A stretch of 64,000 nt of DNA from Prorocentrum cordatum (GCA_963575745.1 CAUYUJ010020281.1:800027-864026); one strand, 5' to 3'; counted from the first letter of the stretch, positions 51,805-62,150 are shown. Notes: generated by a model not told the origin, from the letters alone. Translations and numbers: made by a program.

Positions 51805-52845
51805 GTGACTCGAATCGGGTGCGCGCAGAATGAGGACGCGCGTGAAGCGGATCTGCCCCCTTGTGAGGCAGCGCGGCTAGAACTGGCGATCTCAGAAAGG
51901 GTAGTCGACCGCTGGGCAGAAGCATCGAGGCAGTGTGATGCAGAGACTCACGCACACCCACACCCGCAGCCATTGTGGCTGAAGCCGTCTCGCGTCGAGC
52001 CTGCCGCCGCAGGGCCGGCCTCGAGTGGCTCGCTGGATGCCTCCGGTGTCGGCGGCGACCGATCGTGGTGCTGCTCTGGCAGCGGCCCGCGGGGCTGCCT
52101 TGTCGGCATCGGTGGACGCCGCAGCTGGCCGGGGACGTGGCTCAGCGGCCGCTCGGCTGCTGCCGAGGAGCGCCCCGTCCGCTCGGCAGCGGCGCTGGAG
52201 GCCGCTGCCGCGGCCTCGCCCGCCCCCCTAGCGCCGAGGGGCCGGCCGAGGAGCCGCCCGATGCTCCCGGGACTGCCGCGACGCCCGACGGCGCCACGCC
52301 CCGGCGGCGGCGGGACCCCGCGGGCGCCGAGGCGCCGGCGTGCAGCTGGAGCGCCCGCGGCGCGCGAGGCGAGGCGGACGGCGGCGGCGGTGGAGGCCTC
52401 GAGGGCGGCAGCGCGGCGGGCGCCGGGCGGGCACGGCGTCTCGCGCCGAGGGCGCCCCTCGGAGCGCGGGGCCGCGGCTCCGCCTGCCGGCGGAGAGGGG
52501 GGGGCCCGCAGAGGGCGCGGCCACGCCGCGCGAGGGCGCCCCGAGAGGGCCTCGCGCTCGGCGAGAGGGGCGCGGCGCGGCCCAGCGGGGGCGGCAGGGC
52601 CGCGGAGCGCCGAGGCGGGGGGCTGCGGGCCCTCGGCTCGCGGCAGGCCGCTCGGGCGGCAGGCCGCAGCGCTGGCCGTCCGGCCCAGAGCGCCCAGCGG
52701 CGGCGTGCTTCGGCTCGCCGTGCCCCCCGCGGAGCTCGTTGCGGCGGCGGCCGTCGACGAGCACCTGCAGGGCGCTGCGCGCGCAGCTCCAGCGGCCCCC
52801 CCGCCATTCTTCATCCCACCAGACCTCTGGGCTGAGGTGGTCTAG
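51805..52845 (+). CDS. Long GC-rich ORF, Ala/Arg/Gly/Pro-rich, doubtful
   Basis: A 346-codon open frame starts MTRIGCAQNEDAREADLPPC and ends PAAPPPFFIPPDLWAEVV at TAG. The first 50 and last 40 codons have natural composition (ARLELAISERVVDRWAEA; LVAAAAVDEHLQGAARAA). The middle 250 are Arg/Ala/Gly/Pro-dominated, as expected for any frame in very GC-rich DNA, and the minus strand is also open (288 codons). No domain, signal peptide or membrane segment. The first ATG lies just after a CA tract. It could be a gene with a disordered middle, or no gene. Confidence 0.25.
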   Translation: MTRIGCAQNEDAREADLPPCEAARLELAISERVVDRWAEASRQCDAETHAHPHPQPLWLKPSRVEPAAAGPASSGSLDASGVGGDRSWCCSGSGPRGCLVGIGGRRSWPGTWLSGRSAAAEERPVRSAAALEAAAAASPAPLAPRGRPRSRPMLPGLPRRPTAPRPGGGGTPRAPRRRRAAGAPAAREARRTAAAVEASRAAARRAPGGHGVSRRGRPSERGAAAPPAGGEGGARRGRGHAARGRPERASRSARGARRGPAGAAGPRSAEAGGCGPSARGRPLGRQAAALAVRPRAPSGGVLRLAVPPAELVAAAAVDEHLQGAARAAPAAPPPFFIPPDLWAEVV

Positions 52846-52909
52846 CGAGTTCTTTCCTTCCTCGTCCAAAAAACCCTCTCCCCTTCCCCTCCGAGGTTCC
52901 TTGGCAGGG

Positions 52910-53230
52910 GCCGCGAGGTGGTAGAGGGTCTTTTTCGGTCGCCCAAGAGTGCCCAAGAGCCTCCAAGGCTGCTCAAGACAGCCGAAGATGGTTCAACATA
53001 GCTTCCGACATGGCTCCAAAGGCCCGACGAGGGCCACAAGCCGGTTTCAAGTTCTCTCGGAGCCACCACAGGAGCTCCCCCAAAAGCCAGGAGGCCGACA
53101 TCCTTCAAAAACGTACGGAACTCACTGATTTGTACTTTCTCGCTTTCCCTCGCCCCCAAGCGGGCCCCAGGCATGACCCGAGGAGGCCCTCCAAGGTCAC
53201 CCCCTTGCTCCCAGCTCCCAGAGAAGTCTC
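52910..53230 (-). repeat. Repeat family 1, inverted copy
   Basis: Plus-strand words gcccaagagtgcccaagag and ctccaaggctgctcaagac flank a segment whose reverse complement contains aaatcagtgagttcc, gtttttgaaggat and ggctttt, the linker phrases of the 300-2405 block. Orientation of the linker is opposite to that block. Confidence 0.6.
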
Positions 53231-53460
53231 TGTTCACCCTGGTTGCCCACTTTGTTTCACTATCTGTGTCTCTCCGTCAACTTCCAGGGCAGGGTTTCTG
53301 AATTGCATGGTGGGGATGCGTGAAGTGTGAATCACGTTCTTTAAAGTGGGCAGCCCTGAACTGGCTCTGCCACTCGTGCCGCTAGATGTGTGCTGGAGCC
53401 GCCTCTGACTCGTCCGAGAGTCGGCCGTTCGTCATTGTGGCGGGCAAGCGGCTCCTTCGA
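53231..53460. other. No gene seen
   Basis: Single-copy-looking DNA between repeat family 1 and the CA tract. Confidence 0.4.
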
Positions 53461-53464
53461 GGAC

Positions 53465-53524
53465 TAAACACACAAATACCTGCGCACACACACAAACACA
53501 CACACACACACGCACGCACGCACA

Positions 53525-53556
<32 letters not shown>

Positions 53557-54115
53557 CACCCACACACAGGCACACACACACACACACACACACCCCGACA
53601 CAAACACACAAACACACAAACACACAAACACACAATCACACACAAACACACACACAAACACACACACACACAAACACACACACACAAACACACACAAACA
53701 CACACAAACACACACAAACACACACAAACACACACACACACAACCACACACAACCACACACACAAACACACACAAACACACACAAACACACACACACATA
53801 CACACACACGCGCGCGCACGCGCACGCGCACACGCACACGCACACGCTCACGCACAAACGCCGCACAGCGCATAGCACGCAACAAGCAACACGCAACAAG
53901 CAAAACACGCGGCACACTGCTCACACCACTTGGAGCACTGCTCACACACTGCTCACGCGGCACACTGCTCACACACTGCACGACACTCACCAACAACAAA
54001 CACAAACACATACACAGACAAATAACCGCGCAAACACACACAAGCACACAGACACTGACACACACCCACAGACGCACACGTTTGCATACACACACACACA
54101 CACACACACTCCGCA
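53465..54115 (+). repeat. CA-rich tract with (ACACAAACAC)n sections
   Basis: cgcacgca at 53510-53560; acacaaac at 53600-53790; then gcgcgcacgcgcac (53810-53850). A break at 53870-54000 contains caagcaacacgcaacaagc and four cacactgctcaca words. Confidence 0.95.
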
Positions 54116-54925
54116 CACGAACAACATTCGACCCCCCATGGCGGGCGCCATGTTGTGAATCCCTTTGGTGGACTACTGGCCTGCTGGTGTCTCTTGCATT
54201 ATCTCTCGTCGTATTTCCAGCCTGCTCAATCCTGTCTCCGTTCTGCCGTGAACCAGGGGGCGCGGGGCGTGACTGAAGTCACCCAGGGGGCGTGGATCAT
54301 CACCCTGGACGCTTTGGGCTGCTTCAGGATCCCCACAGGGCCAAAGGCCCGCAGGACGGCGGCAGCGGACCTTGAATAATGCCTGCAAGACCGACGGATA
54401 TTGTGCCAAGATGCTTCTGAAATAAGCCAGCAAGGACCTAAGACGCCCAACGCGCAATCATTGAAAGTATACGTGTCTGGCCCGTGTCTTCCTCCCAGCA
54501 TGTCCAGAAGTCGCTTCAGTACACTCACCCGAGCCCCCAAGATTGGCCAAGATGGTCCCTCAGGGCCCCAATATGCCGCCTAGAGAACCAGCGCTGGCAC
54601 GCCTGGGCCAAGGTTGCCGAGGATGGATGGCCCCAGAGGCCCAGCGAGGCCCCTGAGAGGCCCCGAAGAAGGGCCCCAAGCAGTCTTAACATGGCCGCGA
54701 GAGAGGTCAGCCGCGTGGGGCCTGCGACAGAACACGCAACCCTGCAAACAATGATGATGTTGTATACCCGCATTTATTCGCCGGCCCAACGGGCCAGAGG
54801 TGTGCTAAGATCTCTGGTGACTGCTAAAAAATACTTCTACTTCGCGCGCGCGGGGCGGCCCCTGGGGGTCCCCGGACAAAAAGTACCCCGGGCGATCCCC
54901 GGCAGACTCGGGTCAGAGATGGTTT
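54116..54925. other. No gene assigned
   Basis: Family 1 words (gcccaagatggccc) appear from about 54540. The plus frame ending at 54379 ([19 protein letters not shown]) has fair composition but the minus strand does too. Confidence 0.3.
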
Positions 54926-54929
54926 TCCT

Positions 54930-55505
54930 CCTGGGCGCCGCCCCCGTGGCCCTCCAGAGAGAGAGCCCCAAGAAGGGCCACGAGGCCGCCAAGAGCCCTC
55001 CAAGATGGTTCAAGAGTGCTCCGAGATGCCACACGATCGTTCCAAGACGCCCAAGATGGCCCCCAGACGCCCCAAGAGGCCTCCAAGAGCACTCCCCAGA
55101 GGGCCCCAAGAGGCAAAATTCATTACTTTTCCTTAGGTTTTGGGCAGATTTTGGCGTGTCCATCTTTTCGGCTTCCCGACGCCCCAAGACGGCCCAAGAG
55201 GCCCCCAAGATCGCCCCAAGAGGGCCCAAGAAGCTCCCAAGAAGGCCCCAAGATGGCCCAAGAGGGCTCCAAGACGGCCCCAGAGGCATCCAAGACGGCC
55301 CAAGAGGGGCCCAAGAGGGCCCCAAGCGATGCCCCAAAGGGGGAACACAAAACAAAACTTCGAGCCCTCGGCCTTAAGAAGCCCCCAGGAGGCCTCAAGC
55401 GGCCCCTGAGAGGCCCCAAAAGCCCCCAAGAGGCCCTCAGGAGGCCCCCAAGCGACGCTGAAGAGGCCCCCCAGCGGCCCCAAGAAGCTCAGTCATGCGA
55501 AATGG
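54930..55505 (+). repeat. Repeat family 1, second block
   Basis: Same words and one full linker: ttacttttccttaggtttt, gggcagattttggcgtgtc and catcttttcggcttcccgacg (55122-55185). It is followed by gccccaagacggcccaagagg repeats, as in the 300-2405 block. Confidence 0.85.
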
Positions 55506-55559
55506 GCCGGCGGAGTGAGCGAAGCGATTCAATCCGCCCGCCCACCGGGCTGAGGGGCG

Positions 55560-56110
55560 TGTGAGATTTAATTACAAAGTTTTAGCCCCCCCCTTTTTCC
55601 CCCCCAGAGGCCTCCGCCATTCCGCCGCCCGGCTGCGGCAATGCCCTTTTTCGGTTTCCAAAACGGCCCCACGACGGCGTCCAAGACAAGCTCGATCTTG
55701 GTATCGTTCTGAAGACGCTGCCAGACGCCTGTGGGCTCCATTTCGGCCCCGTCGGGGCCCCTTCTTGGCCTCCAAGATCCGCTCCCGGAGCCCTCGAGAG
55801 CGCCTCTTTGGCTCATTCTCGCCGACACGTGGGGATGTCAAAAAAAATTCTAAATACTATGGTTTTGGCCTGATTTCGGCTTCCCCGGGGCTGTCCAGGA
55901 CGCTGCTTACAATTGACTTCCGGGCTCGCGTGCGTCATTTTTCATCACTCCCTTTGTTCGCCGTTTTTGGGCGCGCTCCGGGGTCCATTTTGGACGCTGC
56001 GGGGCCCATGTTGGGCCGCAAAACGGACCCCAAACCAGGTCAAACCCCGCCCGGTTTTTACTGCAAGACGGACGCGTTTGCGACCCAACGCGGAAGTGCT
56101 GTCGTTTGAG
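55560..56110 (+). repeat. Diverged relative of repeat family 1
   Basis: Alternating phrases ctttttcggtttcc, aaaacggccccacgacggcg, ccccttcttggcctccaag and ggttttggcctgatttcgg. The 'ttttggc..tttcggcttcc' linker returns at 55860-55885. No coding function. Confidence 0.5.
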
Positions 56111-56149
56111 CCGCCCTGGGCTTCTCCAAGGCCGCCTCGGGGCCTTCTC

Positions 56150-56715
56150 AGCCTCTTTTTGGGCCCTTTTCGGGTTCCTTTTCGGCCCTTCTTGGCGCCT
56201 TGCCGGCCAGATCACCGCCAGGGCAACCGTCGGGGCAACCAACCGCTCGGGCAACCGCCGAGACTAGCAACGGGAAAAGAATCCGGGCAACCGTCGGGAC
56301 AAGCACCCAAACATCTACCACGGCACGCCACGGGCCAGTCATCTGGTCAGCCATTGGAGAACCCACTCCAAGAGCCACCTTCCCTGCCATCGGATCAATC
56401 GACTGCGCAAGCGCGACAAAACCACGAGACTGCCACGCCACCGTATGACACAAGCCCACCACGGGAGCATGCCGCCTTCCCTACCATCGGATCAGTCGAC
56501 TGCACAAGCACACCACAAGCAGCAGCAGCACTAACACCGGCACCATCAGCACCATCGCCAGCAACAGCAGCAGCGGCACCCGCACTGCACCGTACCACCA
56601 GCAGGAGCGACAACAGCAACACCAGCAGCAACACCAGCCGCAGCACCACCACCACTAACAGTAGCAAGTACGACAAACCTACTGTCGAACAGCCACGGGG
56701 CATGCCTGAGCGTAG
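56150..56715 (+). repeat. Short repeats including CGGGCAACCGTCGGG and a 97-bp-spaced duplicate
   Basis: gggcaaccgtcgggg-type words cluster at 56220-56320. ccttccctgccatcggatca at 56378 and ccttccctaccatcggatca at 56475 are both followed by tcgactgc.caag. A cagcag/cagcaac zone lies at 56515-56640. Confidence 0.7.
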
Positions 56716-56874
56716 TCGGCGATAGCATAGGAAGAGAGAACGCGGGACAAAAACAACAAAGCACACGACTTGTATGAATTCCTGCCTATGTTTATCCCGT
56801 CATGGAGCCGTCTTCGCCTCGTCCGGCGAGAACTGGAATGGGCGGGCGGTGAACGCGAAGCGTCTTGAATAATA

Positions 56875-56894
56875 TACATGTATACAGATATACA

Positions 56895-56929
<35 letters not shown>

Positions 56930-56966
56930 TTTATTATATATATATATATATATATATTGTATATGT
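56875..56966 (+). repeat. (TA)n with internal palindromes
   Basis: atacatgtatacagatatac, then pure tatata (two blocks around aatatatatttatt). It lies directly before stem-loop element copy 2. Confidence 0.96.
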
Positions 56967-56968
56967 TC

Positions 56969-57140
56969 ACGTCGTTAATTTCTAATCGTGCTTATTTTTA
57001 ATTGTGTTCGCTTCTAATTGTTCCTGGCCCCCTGGTGGCCAGGAAGAGGCCCAGGATTTAACAATGAGAAATGAAAGGATCTTGCCCCCACAAAAAATCA
57101 AAGAGGTTCCGACGACTTACAAGTGAACAGTGTGTGTATG
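56969..57140 (+). repeat. 171-bp stem-loop element, copy 2
   Basis: acgtcgttaatttctaatcg, then drifting ttctaat repeats. Perfect stem ttcctggcc (57021-57029) / ggccaggaa (57037-57045) around ccctggt, then gaggcccaggat, gaaatgaaaggatc and aacagtgtgtgta. The left neighbour is a TA repeat; neither flank resembles those of copies 1 and 3. Confidence 0.88.
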
Positions 57141-57330
57141 TTCGTACGCATCCCACGTCGGGTGCAGCCCAAAATGGCGGAGCCTCTACCGATCATCGCA
57201 GGCAAGCCCACAGGCACCCCGGCGCTCGGCGTGTTCTCTCTCGCCGCGGGACGCACAATGGCCAAGCCGACCTCTTGGACAGGCGGGCACGTGCCCTGAT
57301 CGCACTGGCGCTGCACGCGCTTGCAGTCAA
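57141..57330. other. No gene seen
   Basis: Unassigned DNA between the stem-loop element and the fold-back element. Confidence 0.4.
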
Positions 57331-57337
57331 CCAGTAT

Positions 57338-57537
57338 TAGGCGGCGAGTCAGGGGGGGAAGTGAGAAGGGGCGTGCCTTCTCAGAAGGCTCGGACATCCC
57401 CCAGACTTCTGAGAAGTTTTCTAAGCCTTCCCCGAAGACAGAAACAACTTCTCAGAAGGCGCGAGGGCTTCTGAGAAGTCCCGCCGCCTTCTGAGAAGGC
57501 CTTCTCCTTCTCAATTCCCCTCCTCGCTCGCCGCCGA
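57338..57537. mobile_element. Fold-back element with CTTCTCAGAAG palindromes, copy 2, 5-bp TSD
   Basis: Terminal inverted repeats: taggcggcgag at the left, tcggcggcgag as the reverse complement of the right, each followed by an A/G-rich stretch and gccttctcagaaggc. About seven variants of cttct(c/g)agaag lie inside, so the whole 200 bases can fold back. The direct repeat agtat at 57333-57337 and 57538-57542 is a candidate 5-base target-site duplication. The right half, reversed, aligns with 27670-27800. Confidence 0.75.
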
Positions 57538-57540
57538 AGT

Positions 57541-57800
57541 ATAGTAAGGATGCGCGATAAGGATGCAAGGGCTTTGGACGCTCATTTCGAAGCTTCTCGA
57601 GCGGGGCGCGGCCAGCGAAAGCGGCGAAGGATGGACCGAGGAGGCAAGGATACAAGGGTACCCTGAGAAAGGTTGCCCATCCTTACTAATGCGGGTTGAC
57701 TGTACGAAACAATCGGCGTATCACTGAGCTGATCTCGGCTGGCCCGCGATGGAGACACGTACGACCATGCCTTACAGATACGGCTGGCTATCTCAACTGC
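57541..57800. other. No gene seen
   Basis: Mixed DNA. ggatgcgcgataaggatgc and aaggatacaaggg words repeat loosely. Confidence 0.4.
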
Positions 57801-57804
57801 CTGA

Positions 57805-58320
57805 TCATCCAGCATGCTGTCCGCAGCGCAAGCGGAGAAGGACACCGCGATCTCCTTGAAGAACAAGCGGACCTTCGCTTCGGCTGTCGACGCGTCGCCA
57901 GGGAAGCTCTGCGGATCTAGCGTCGTCGGCAGGGTGCTCCTGTAGTACTCGTCGAATGGGAAGTCGAACCCTGGACCCTGGCAGGGACGTCGGGACCGCG
58001 ACCATGCCCTGCGAGATGTTCCCTTCCGCCTCGTCCGTGGAGACCATCACCCTCACGATCGCCATCATCTGCTTGGGCGACGCCAGCATCCCCGAGGACA
58101 GGAACACCGGAAACGGTGCTAGACCCCGATGCCCGCGACCGCCCACTCGTCGTCCCGGGCGTGCTCGTCGATGACGCGGATGCCCTCCAACGAGAGGTAC
58201 ATCAGGGGCCCCTTCTAGCTTCTCGAGCAGGCTGACGAAACGCCAAACGTCGGCACGAGCACAGACTTCCGGAGGGGCCGCGTGGATGTCCAGGATCGGC
58301 GCTGGACCCCCCCCCCCCCG
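57805..58320 (-). pseudogene. Minus-strand coding relic, unknown protein
   Basis: The minus strand reads ILDIHAAPPEVCARADVWRF and VSLLEKLEGAP (58295-58205). Here the best frame switches to MYLSLEGIRVIDEHARDDEW and AVAGIGV (to about 58120), then back to FPVFLSSGMLASPKQMMAIV and RVMVSTDEAEGNISQGMVAV (to about 57985). Both frames have strongly natural composition, so a pair of compensating frame shifts or a tiny intron is likely. The 'LEKLEGAP' plus hydrophobic layout is reminiscent of the far C-terminal region of dinoflagellate copia-type polyproteins as I recall them, but this is a weak impression. Confidence 0.45.
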
Positions 58321-59055
58321 GGGCCTCCCTCCCCACATCCCTGCCCCGGCGCGCACCGTGGGGGGGCTGCGCCGGAGGCGCCGCCAAAGGTGAGAAAGGG
58401 GGTGGTTTCCTTGGCACGGCCGATTTGGGCATGAAAACGCTGGATACGACTCCCAGCAGCAGACGTTGTCCCGAACCGACAGCAACCTCTTTCAGCAGGC
58501 GCCCTTGTGCTGCTGCTGATGATGACGACGATGATTATGATGATGACGATGATGATGAGTGGTAGGAGGAGGAAGGAGGAGCGGGATGGGAACTAGGACG
58601 AAAATTAATGGAAGAGGGAGGAGGGGAGAGGGAGGATGATGAGGATGAGGATGAGGGAGGAGGAAAAGGAGGGAGAGGGGAGTGATCAGGAATATCTGGA
58701 GAAGGAAGAGTGGGAGAAAAAGAAAGGGCCTTGCATGGGTCCCAAGGCTCGGAGCGGTCCATGTTCTCTAGATCCTTGAGGTCGTCGAGATTGGTGAGCT
58801 TCCGACGCCGCTCGCACGGGTCCTCCACAATGAAGACGTCATCCTCAGATTGTTCCCTCTCGCGAAAATCAACGCATCGCCGCCATTCACTGTGCCGACG
58901 TCATCCTTCCAATGACGACGTCATCCCCATCCACATATGACGGGATCTTTTGAGTCGGCCGGGAGGGGGAGGCGGTTCTGGAACCCAAAGCCCAATCAGA
59001 ACAACACGCGGGCGAAAATGACGGACCGGACCGAGAACTCAAACACGCCTGAGCT
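58321..59055. other. No gene seen; GAT/GGA-rich patch
   Basis: A gatgatgacgatgat run at 58517-58556 is followed by gaggagg words to 58680. tgacgacgtcatcc occurs twice near 58840-58930. Confidence 0.6.
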
Positions 59056-59059
59056 GCAT

Positions 59060-59275
59060 CGAACGTGACATCGGATCGGATCGTAAACGGATCGCCGCGC
59101 CCATTGAATCGTCCTGAACCGGATCGAAATCGGATCGCCACTCACAGCTCTGGCTGGCCCCGGCTGATGCCGGTCAATCGAACCGAATCGGCCTGGACGA
59201 ACTCAGCTTGGCCGAACTCAGCTTGGCCGAAGTCAACTGGCCGAAGTCAGCCTGGCCGAGAGTTCCGTTGCCGAG
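59060..59275 (+). repeat. CGGATCG words and a 15-bp tandem repeat
   Basis: cggatcggatcg-type words at 59071-59135. Then gaactcagcttggcc is repeated three to five times with drift at 59200-59260. Confidence 0.75.
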
Positions 59276-59465
59276 TCCAGCTGCTGCTCCCTTCGCCGAG
59301 GCAGCGGAGACCACGGGGAGGAGGCCGAGGATGGCGAGGCGGGTGCTGCAGGGGCACTGGGGCGCAGAGAGAGAGATAGAGAGAGAGAGAGGGAGCGGGT
59401 CGCGGGAACGGATGGGAGCAAGAGCGGAGACAGCCGCAACCGCTGGGCTGAGGAAACCACCCCTG
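59276..59465. other. Mixed DNA with (GA)n at about 59364-59392
   Basis: gagagagatagagagagaga inside GC-rich sequence. No gene assigned. Confidence 0.6.
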
Positions 59466-59469
59466 GTGC

Positions 59470-59605
59470 CCCATATTTTCGCATATTTCCGTGGTGTTTG
59501 TCTTCCCCCCCCCTCCCATATCCTCCCATCTTCCCCCGGGAGTCGACGCTGAATGGCGTCTCTGTGTGCTTTTGTCCCCTCCTCTGACCCTCGGTGCCCT
59601 CCCGA
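59470..59605 (+). repeat. Dispersed repeat family 2, copy 2
   Basis: catatttccgtggtgtttgtc, ttcccccccccctcccatat, cctcccatcttcccccggg, agtcgacgctgaatggcgtc, tctgtgtgcttttgtcccct and cctctgaccctcggtgccc run collinear with 32835-32965. Confidence 0.8.
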
Positions 59606-59875
59606 GGACGACCTCGACCCCCCCAGCGGCGCCGACCCGCGCGCAGCGCCCGCTTCCTCGAGCACGCCGCGCGCGGGGCCCCCACCGCCAAAGGGGGGGG
59701 GGTCCGGTGTGCGGCCTCGGGGGGGGCGCCCGACGCGCAGCTCCCGCGGCCCGGCGGTTTTTTGCGGTGCCCCTGAGTCGCCCCACGGGGGGGGAGGCAC
59801 CGGGGGGGGCAGGCGATCGCGCCCTTCGCCCGAGGGGGAGGCACGGGAGTGGGGCACTGACGACGCGATGCGAAT

Positions 59876-60545
59876 CTACAGAATCGACGATCTTGTTTCC
59901 TCGAACTGCGGGAAGCTGGCGCCCCGACGCCCCTCCTCTGGAGGAGAGCCGACTGTGCCCCCGCGGCGATTCCAACCGAGCTCCCTCAGCTCAGCTATCT
60001 GGCCCCTGAGCGACCCCAAGGCGACTGGGGAGGCGAGGAGTACTGAACTGATGGACTTCGATGATTTCTGGGACACCGGAGTCCATGAGTTCAGTAATCC
60101 TGGCCTACCCAGTCGCCGTGTAGACGCTCGGGGGCCAGGTCGCTGAGCTGAGAGATCTCGGGGTGCGCATCGATGGCGAGCAGCACACCCTGCAGAGTGA
60201 ATGAGCGCACTGCCGCCGAGTAGAAGGCAACGTGTTTTTGTTGGCTCCTCCACGTTGCGGCGCGAAGCAAGCCTGATGCCCGTGAGGTTGCCCCCCGAAG
60301 CGTGACGCCGAGGATGTCTACAACAGGGGGAAGAGGGACGCAGTGCGGAGGATAACGAAGAAGAAGACGACAGACCAACAAATTGACCGCGGGATCCCCA
60401 TGGCCCCACCGGCCAGGCAAATGAACCAAGGAACCCAACAGCAAGGCCGAATGGAAGGAAGGCGATGTGTAAGGTGCCGCGCCTCGCAATGTCCACATGC
60501 AACAGTGCGCCAAAAAAATCCTGCTGTAGGCCGCTGAAGGCTTTC
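59876..60545 (-). pseudogene. Minus-strand coding-like region with frame change
   Basis: A 230-codon minus frame starts NDVYVNVKAFSGLQQDFFG. An alternative frame is more natural in the middle: LLRAATWRSQQKHVAFYSAA and LLAIDAHPEISQLSDLAPER (about 60255-60130). The first frame is again the better one at SVLLASPVALGSLRGQIAEL and RELGWN (about 60045-59970). The stem-loop element begins just beyond its 5' end. No domain recognised. Confidence 0.35.
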
Positions 60546-60557
60546 ACATTCACGTAC

Positions 60558-60730
60558 ACGTCGTTCATTCCTAATCGTGCTTATTTCTAATTACGCTCGT
60601 TTCTAATTGTTCCTGGCCCCCCAGTGGCCAGGAAGAGGCCCAGGATAGAACAAGTGGAAAGGAAAGGATATAGGACCCCTAAAAATCAAAGAACTTTCGA
60701 AGACTGAGAAATGAACAATGTGTGCCTGCT
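60558..60730 (+). repeat. 171-bp stem-loop element, copy 3
   Basis: acgtcgttcattcctaatcg with drifting ttctaat repeats. Perfect stem ttcctggcc (60610-60618) / ggccaggaa (60626-60634) around ccccagt, then gaggcccaggat, ggaaaggaaaggata, aagaactttcgaagactga and aacaatgtgtgcc. Confidence 0.88.
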
Positions 60731-60984
60731 CGTGCGGCAGAACATCGACCGAGCAGCAGCTTTCGGGGGTCGGCCGCTCGCGGCCACGTGCCGAGCAAGC
60801 AGTCTCGCGCAGAACACATCCGCAGAGGAAGCAACCGAAACATCGAATCCGCGAGCCCGCCAGCGCGGGACGCGGAGAGGGAAGGCGAGCAGGGAGGGCA
60901 GCGAAGAGAAGAATCTGATCAACATTGCCGTGCCTTTGCAGAACTACAGGCGCTGAACTGCCCGGGGCTTTTTTGGCGTCTGGC
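60731..60984. other. No gene assigned
   Basis: GC-rich, Arg/Ser-type frames on the plus strand. No recognisable content. Confidence 0.35.
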
Positions 60985-60996
60985 TCACAATGCCAC

Positions 60997-61227
60997 CTGG
61001 TGGCCCGATCGCCTCGAAAACTGTGTTGCAATATTCGGCAATCCTGCGGCTACGTACAACATCATGTACAAAGGCAAGTACACTCCAAAGACGGCTGTGC
61101 AGACTACACACCCGATCGCAGCATTAGTATCACGAACACCCGTCGGCTTATGCCAAGCCATTTCTAATGAATGGCAATATCCAACATAATAATATATGGT
61201 CAAAAACGCGATGAGAAAAACCGTCTT
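60997..61227 (-). CDS. Candidate exon of a two-span membrane protein, partial
   Basis: The minus strand reads KTVFLIAFLTIYYYVGYCHS, LEMAWHKPTGVRDTNAAIGC and VVCTAVFGVYLPLYMMLYVA, then AGLPNIATQFSRRSGHQ. Two hydrophobic stretches (about residues 3-17 and 37-61) look like membrane spans. The composition is unlike the GC-driven frames around it and codons use more A/T. The block is bounded by a plausible acceptor (TTCACAG before AAG, 61228) and donor (CACCAG then GTGGCA, 60996), 77 codons. There is no start codon, and adjoining exons were not found; beyond the donor a stop occurs within four codons. No family recognised. It could be a relic. Confidence 0.35.
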
Positions 61228-62150
61228 CTGTGAACACGAGTGCAGCCAAGGCTGGGCTGGCCGCAGGCAACACGTACATCACGGCTTGCAAATATGAATT
61301 ATATATCCGCCACCGTGCCGCAAGCACTGAGCGGAGTGTCCTCAGAGCTCCTTGGATAGCCCAATGTTAAATACTGCAGGCGGTCTCCAAAGGCCACAGA
61401 TCTGGAGGCCTCCCAAATTAGGTCCGAATAGATGGGGTTGCAGGATCGCGCCGCATCGGCGACGTCGGCGATGCATCGGCGCCGTCGGCGTGGAACAAAT
61501 CGGGATTTACATTGAGACTCGGTGTGGATCGAGCGCATCGGCGATCCCCCGACCAAATCTACTCGGACCCCACCTGGGAGGCCCGGGAAACCCTAACTCA
61601 GAGACTGCCTGAGGCGCTGCTGGGTTCTTCCGGGCGCTTCTGTGGCCTGGCGCGGAGCGGTTCCTGAGACCTAGCGCGTCGTCGGGGCTCCAACATCGCT
61701 CGGACGTCCATTCCCTTTTTGTTCGGTTTCGTGCGTGGTTTTCGCCAAATGATCAAGGATGCTCCTCGATGGTCCTTGCCGAAGGAAAATTACACATGTC
61801 CAGCGATGCCAACTCTACGTCGCTCCATGACGGCCACACGGGACAATCTCAAGGCTCTCTCGGACGTCGGTTGGGGCGTTCGGACGCCTCGCGGGTCGGC
61901 CCATCAGGCCAAAATCATGGAAAGCGCATCTTATGATATGCGATAAGCCAATACGAATTCGGCACTCTTGGTTTGTAGCTCTCCAGCGGCTGACAAAGCT
62001 TCATATACCCCACATATCGACGGAACAGGAGGAAAAGGAGGAACCAAGGGGGAAGACGAGGAGGGAGAGGAGGGAGGCGTACCAAAGATCTAGAGAGGAG
62101 GATCGGGTGGAGTACAAGAAGCGCCCTTCTTGAAATACCAGCGCGCACGG
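61228..62150. other. No gene assigned; short CGGCGACGTCGGCG repeats
   Basis: gcatcggcgacgtcggcgat and gcatcggcgccgtcggcg lie in tandem at 61457-61489, with a further gcatcggcgatccc at 61538. cggacgtc(c/g)gtt words occur at 61700-61875. No convincing frame. Confidence 0.4.

Noticed and set aside
56880-56966. TA-rich tract as a replication origin
   Set aside because: It is a plain dinucleotide repeat with no other origin feature; dinoflagellate origins have no sequence signature that I could apply.
57165-57185. Reverse-strand GCCATTTTGG as a spliced-leader core
   Set aside because: Only ten bases match and the neighbouring leader positions disagree.
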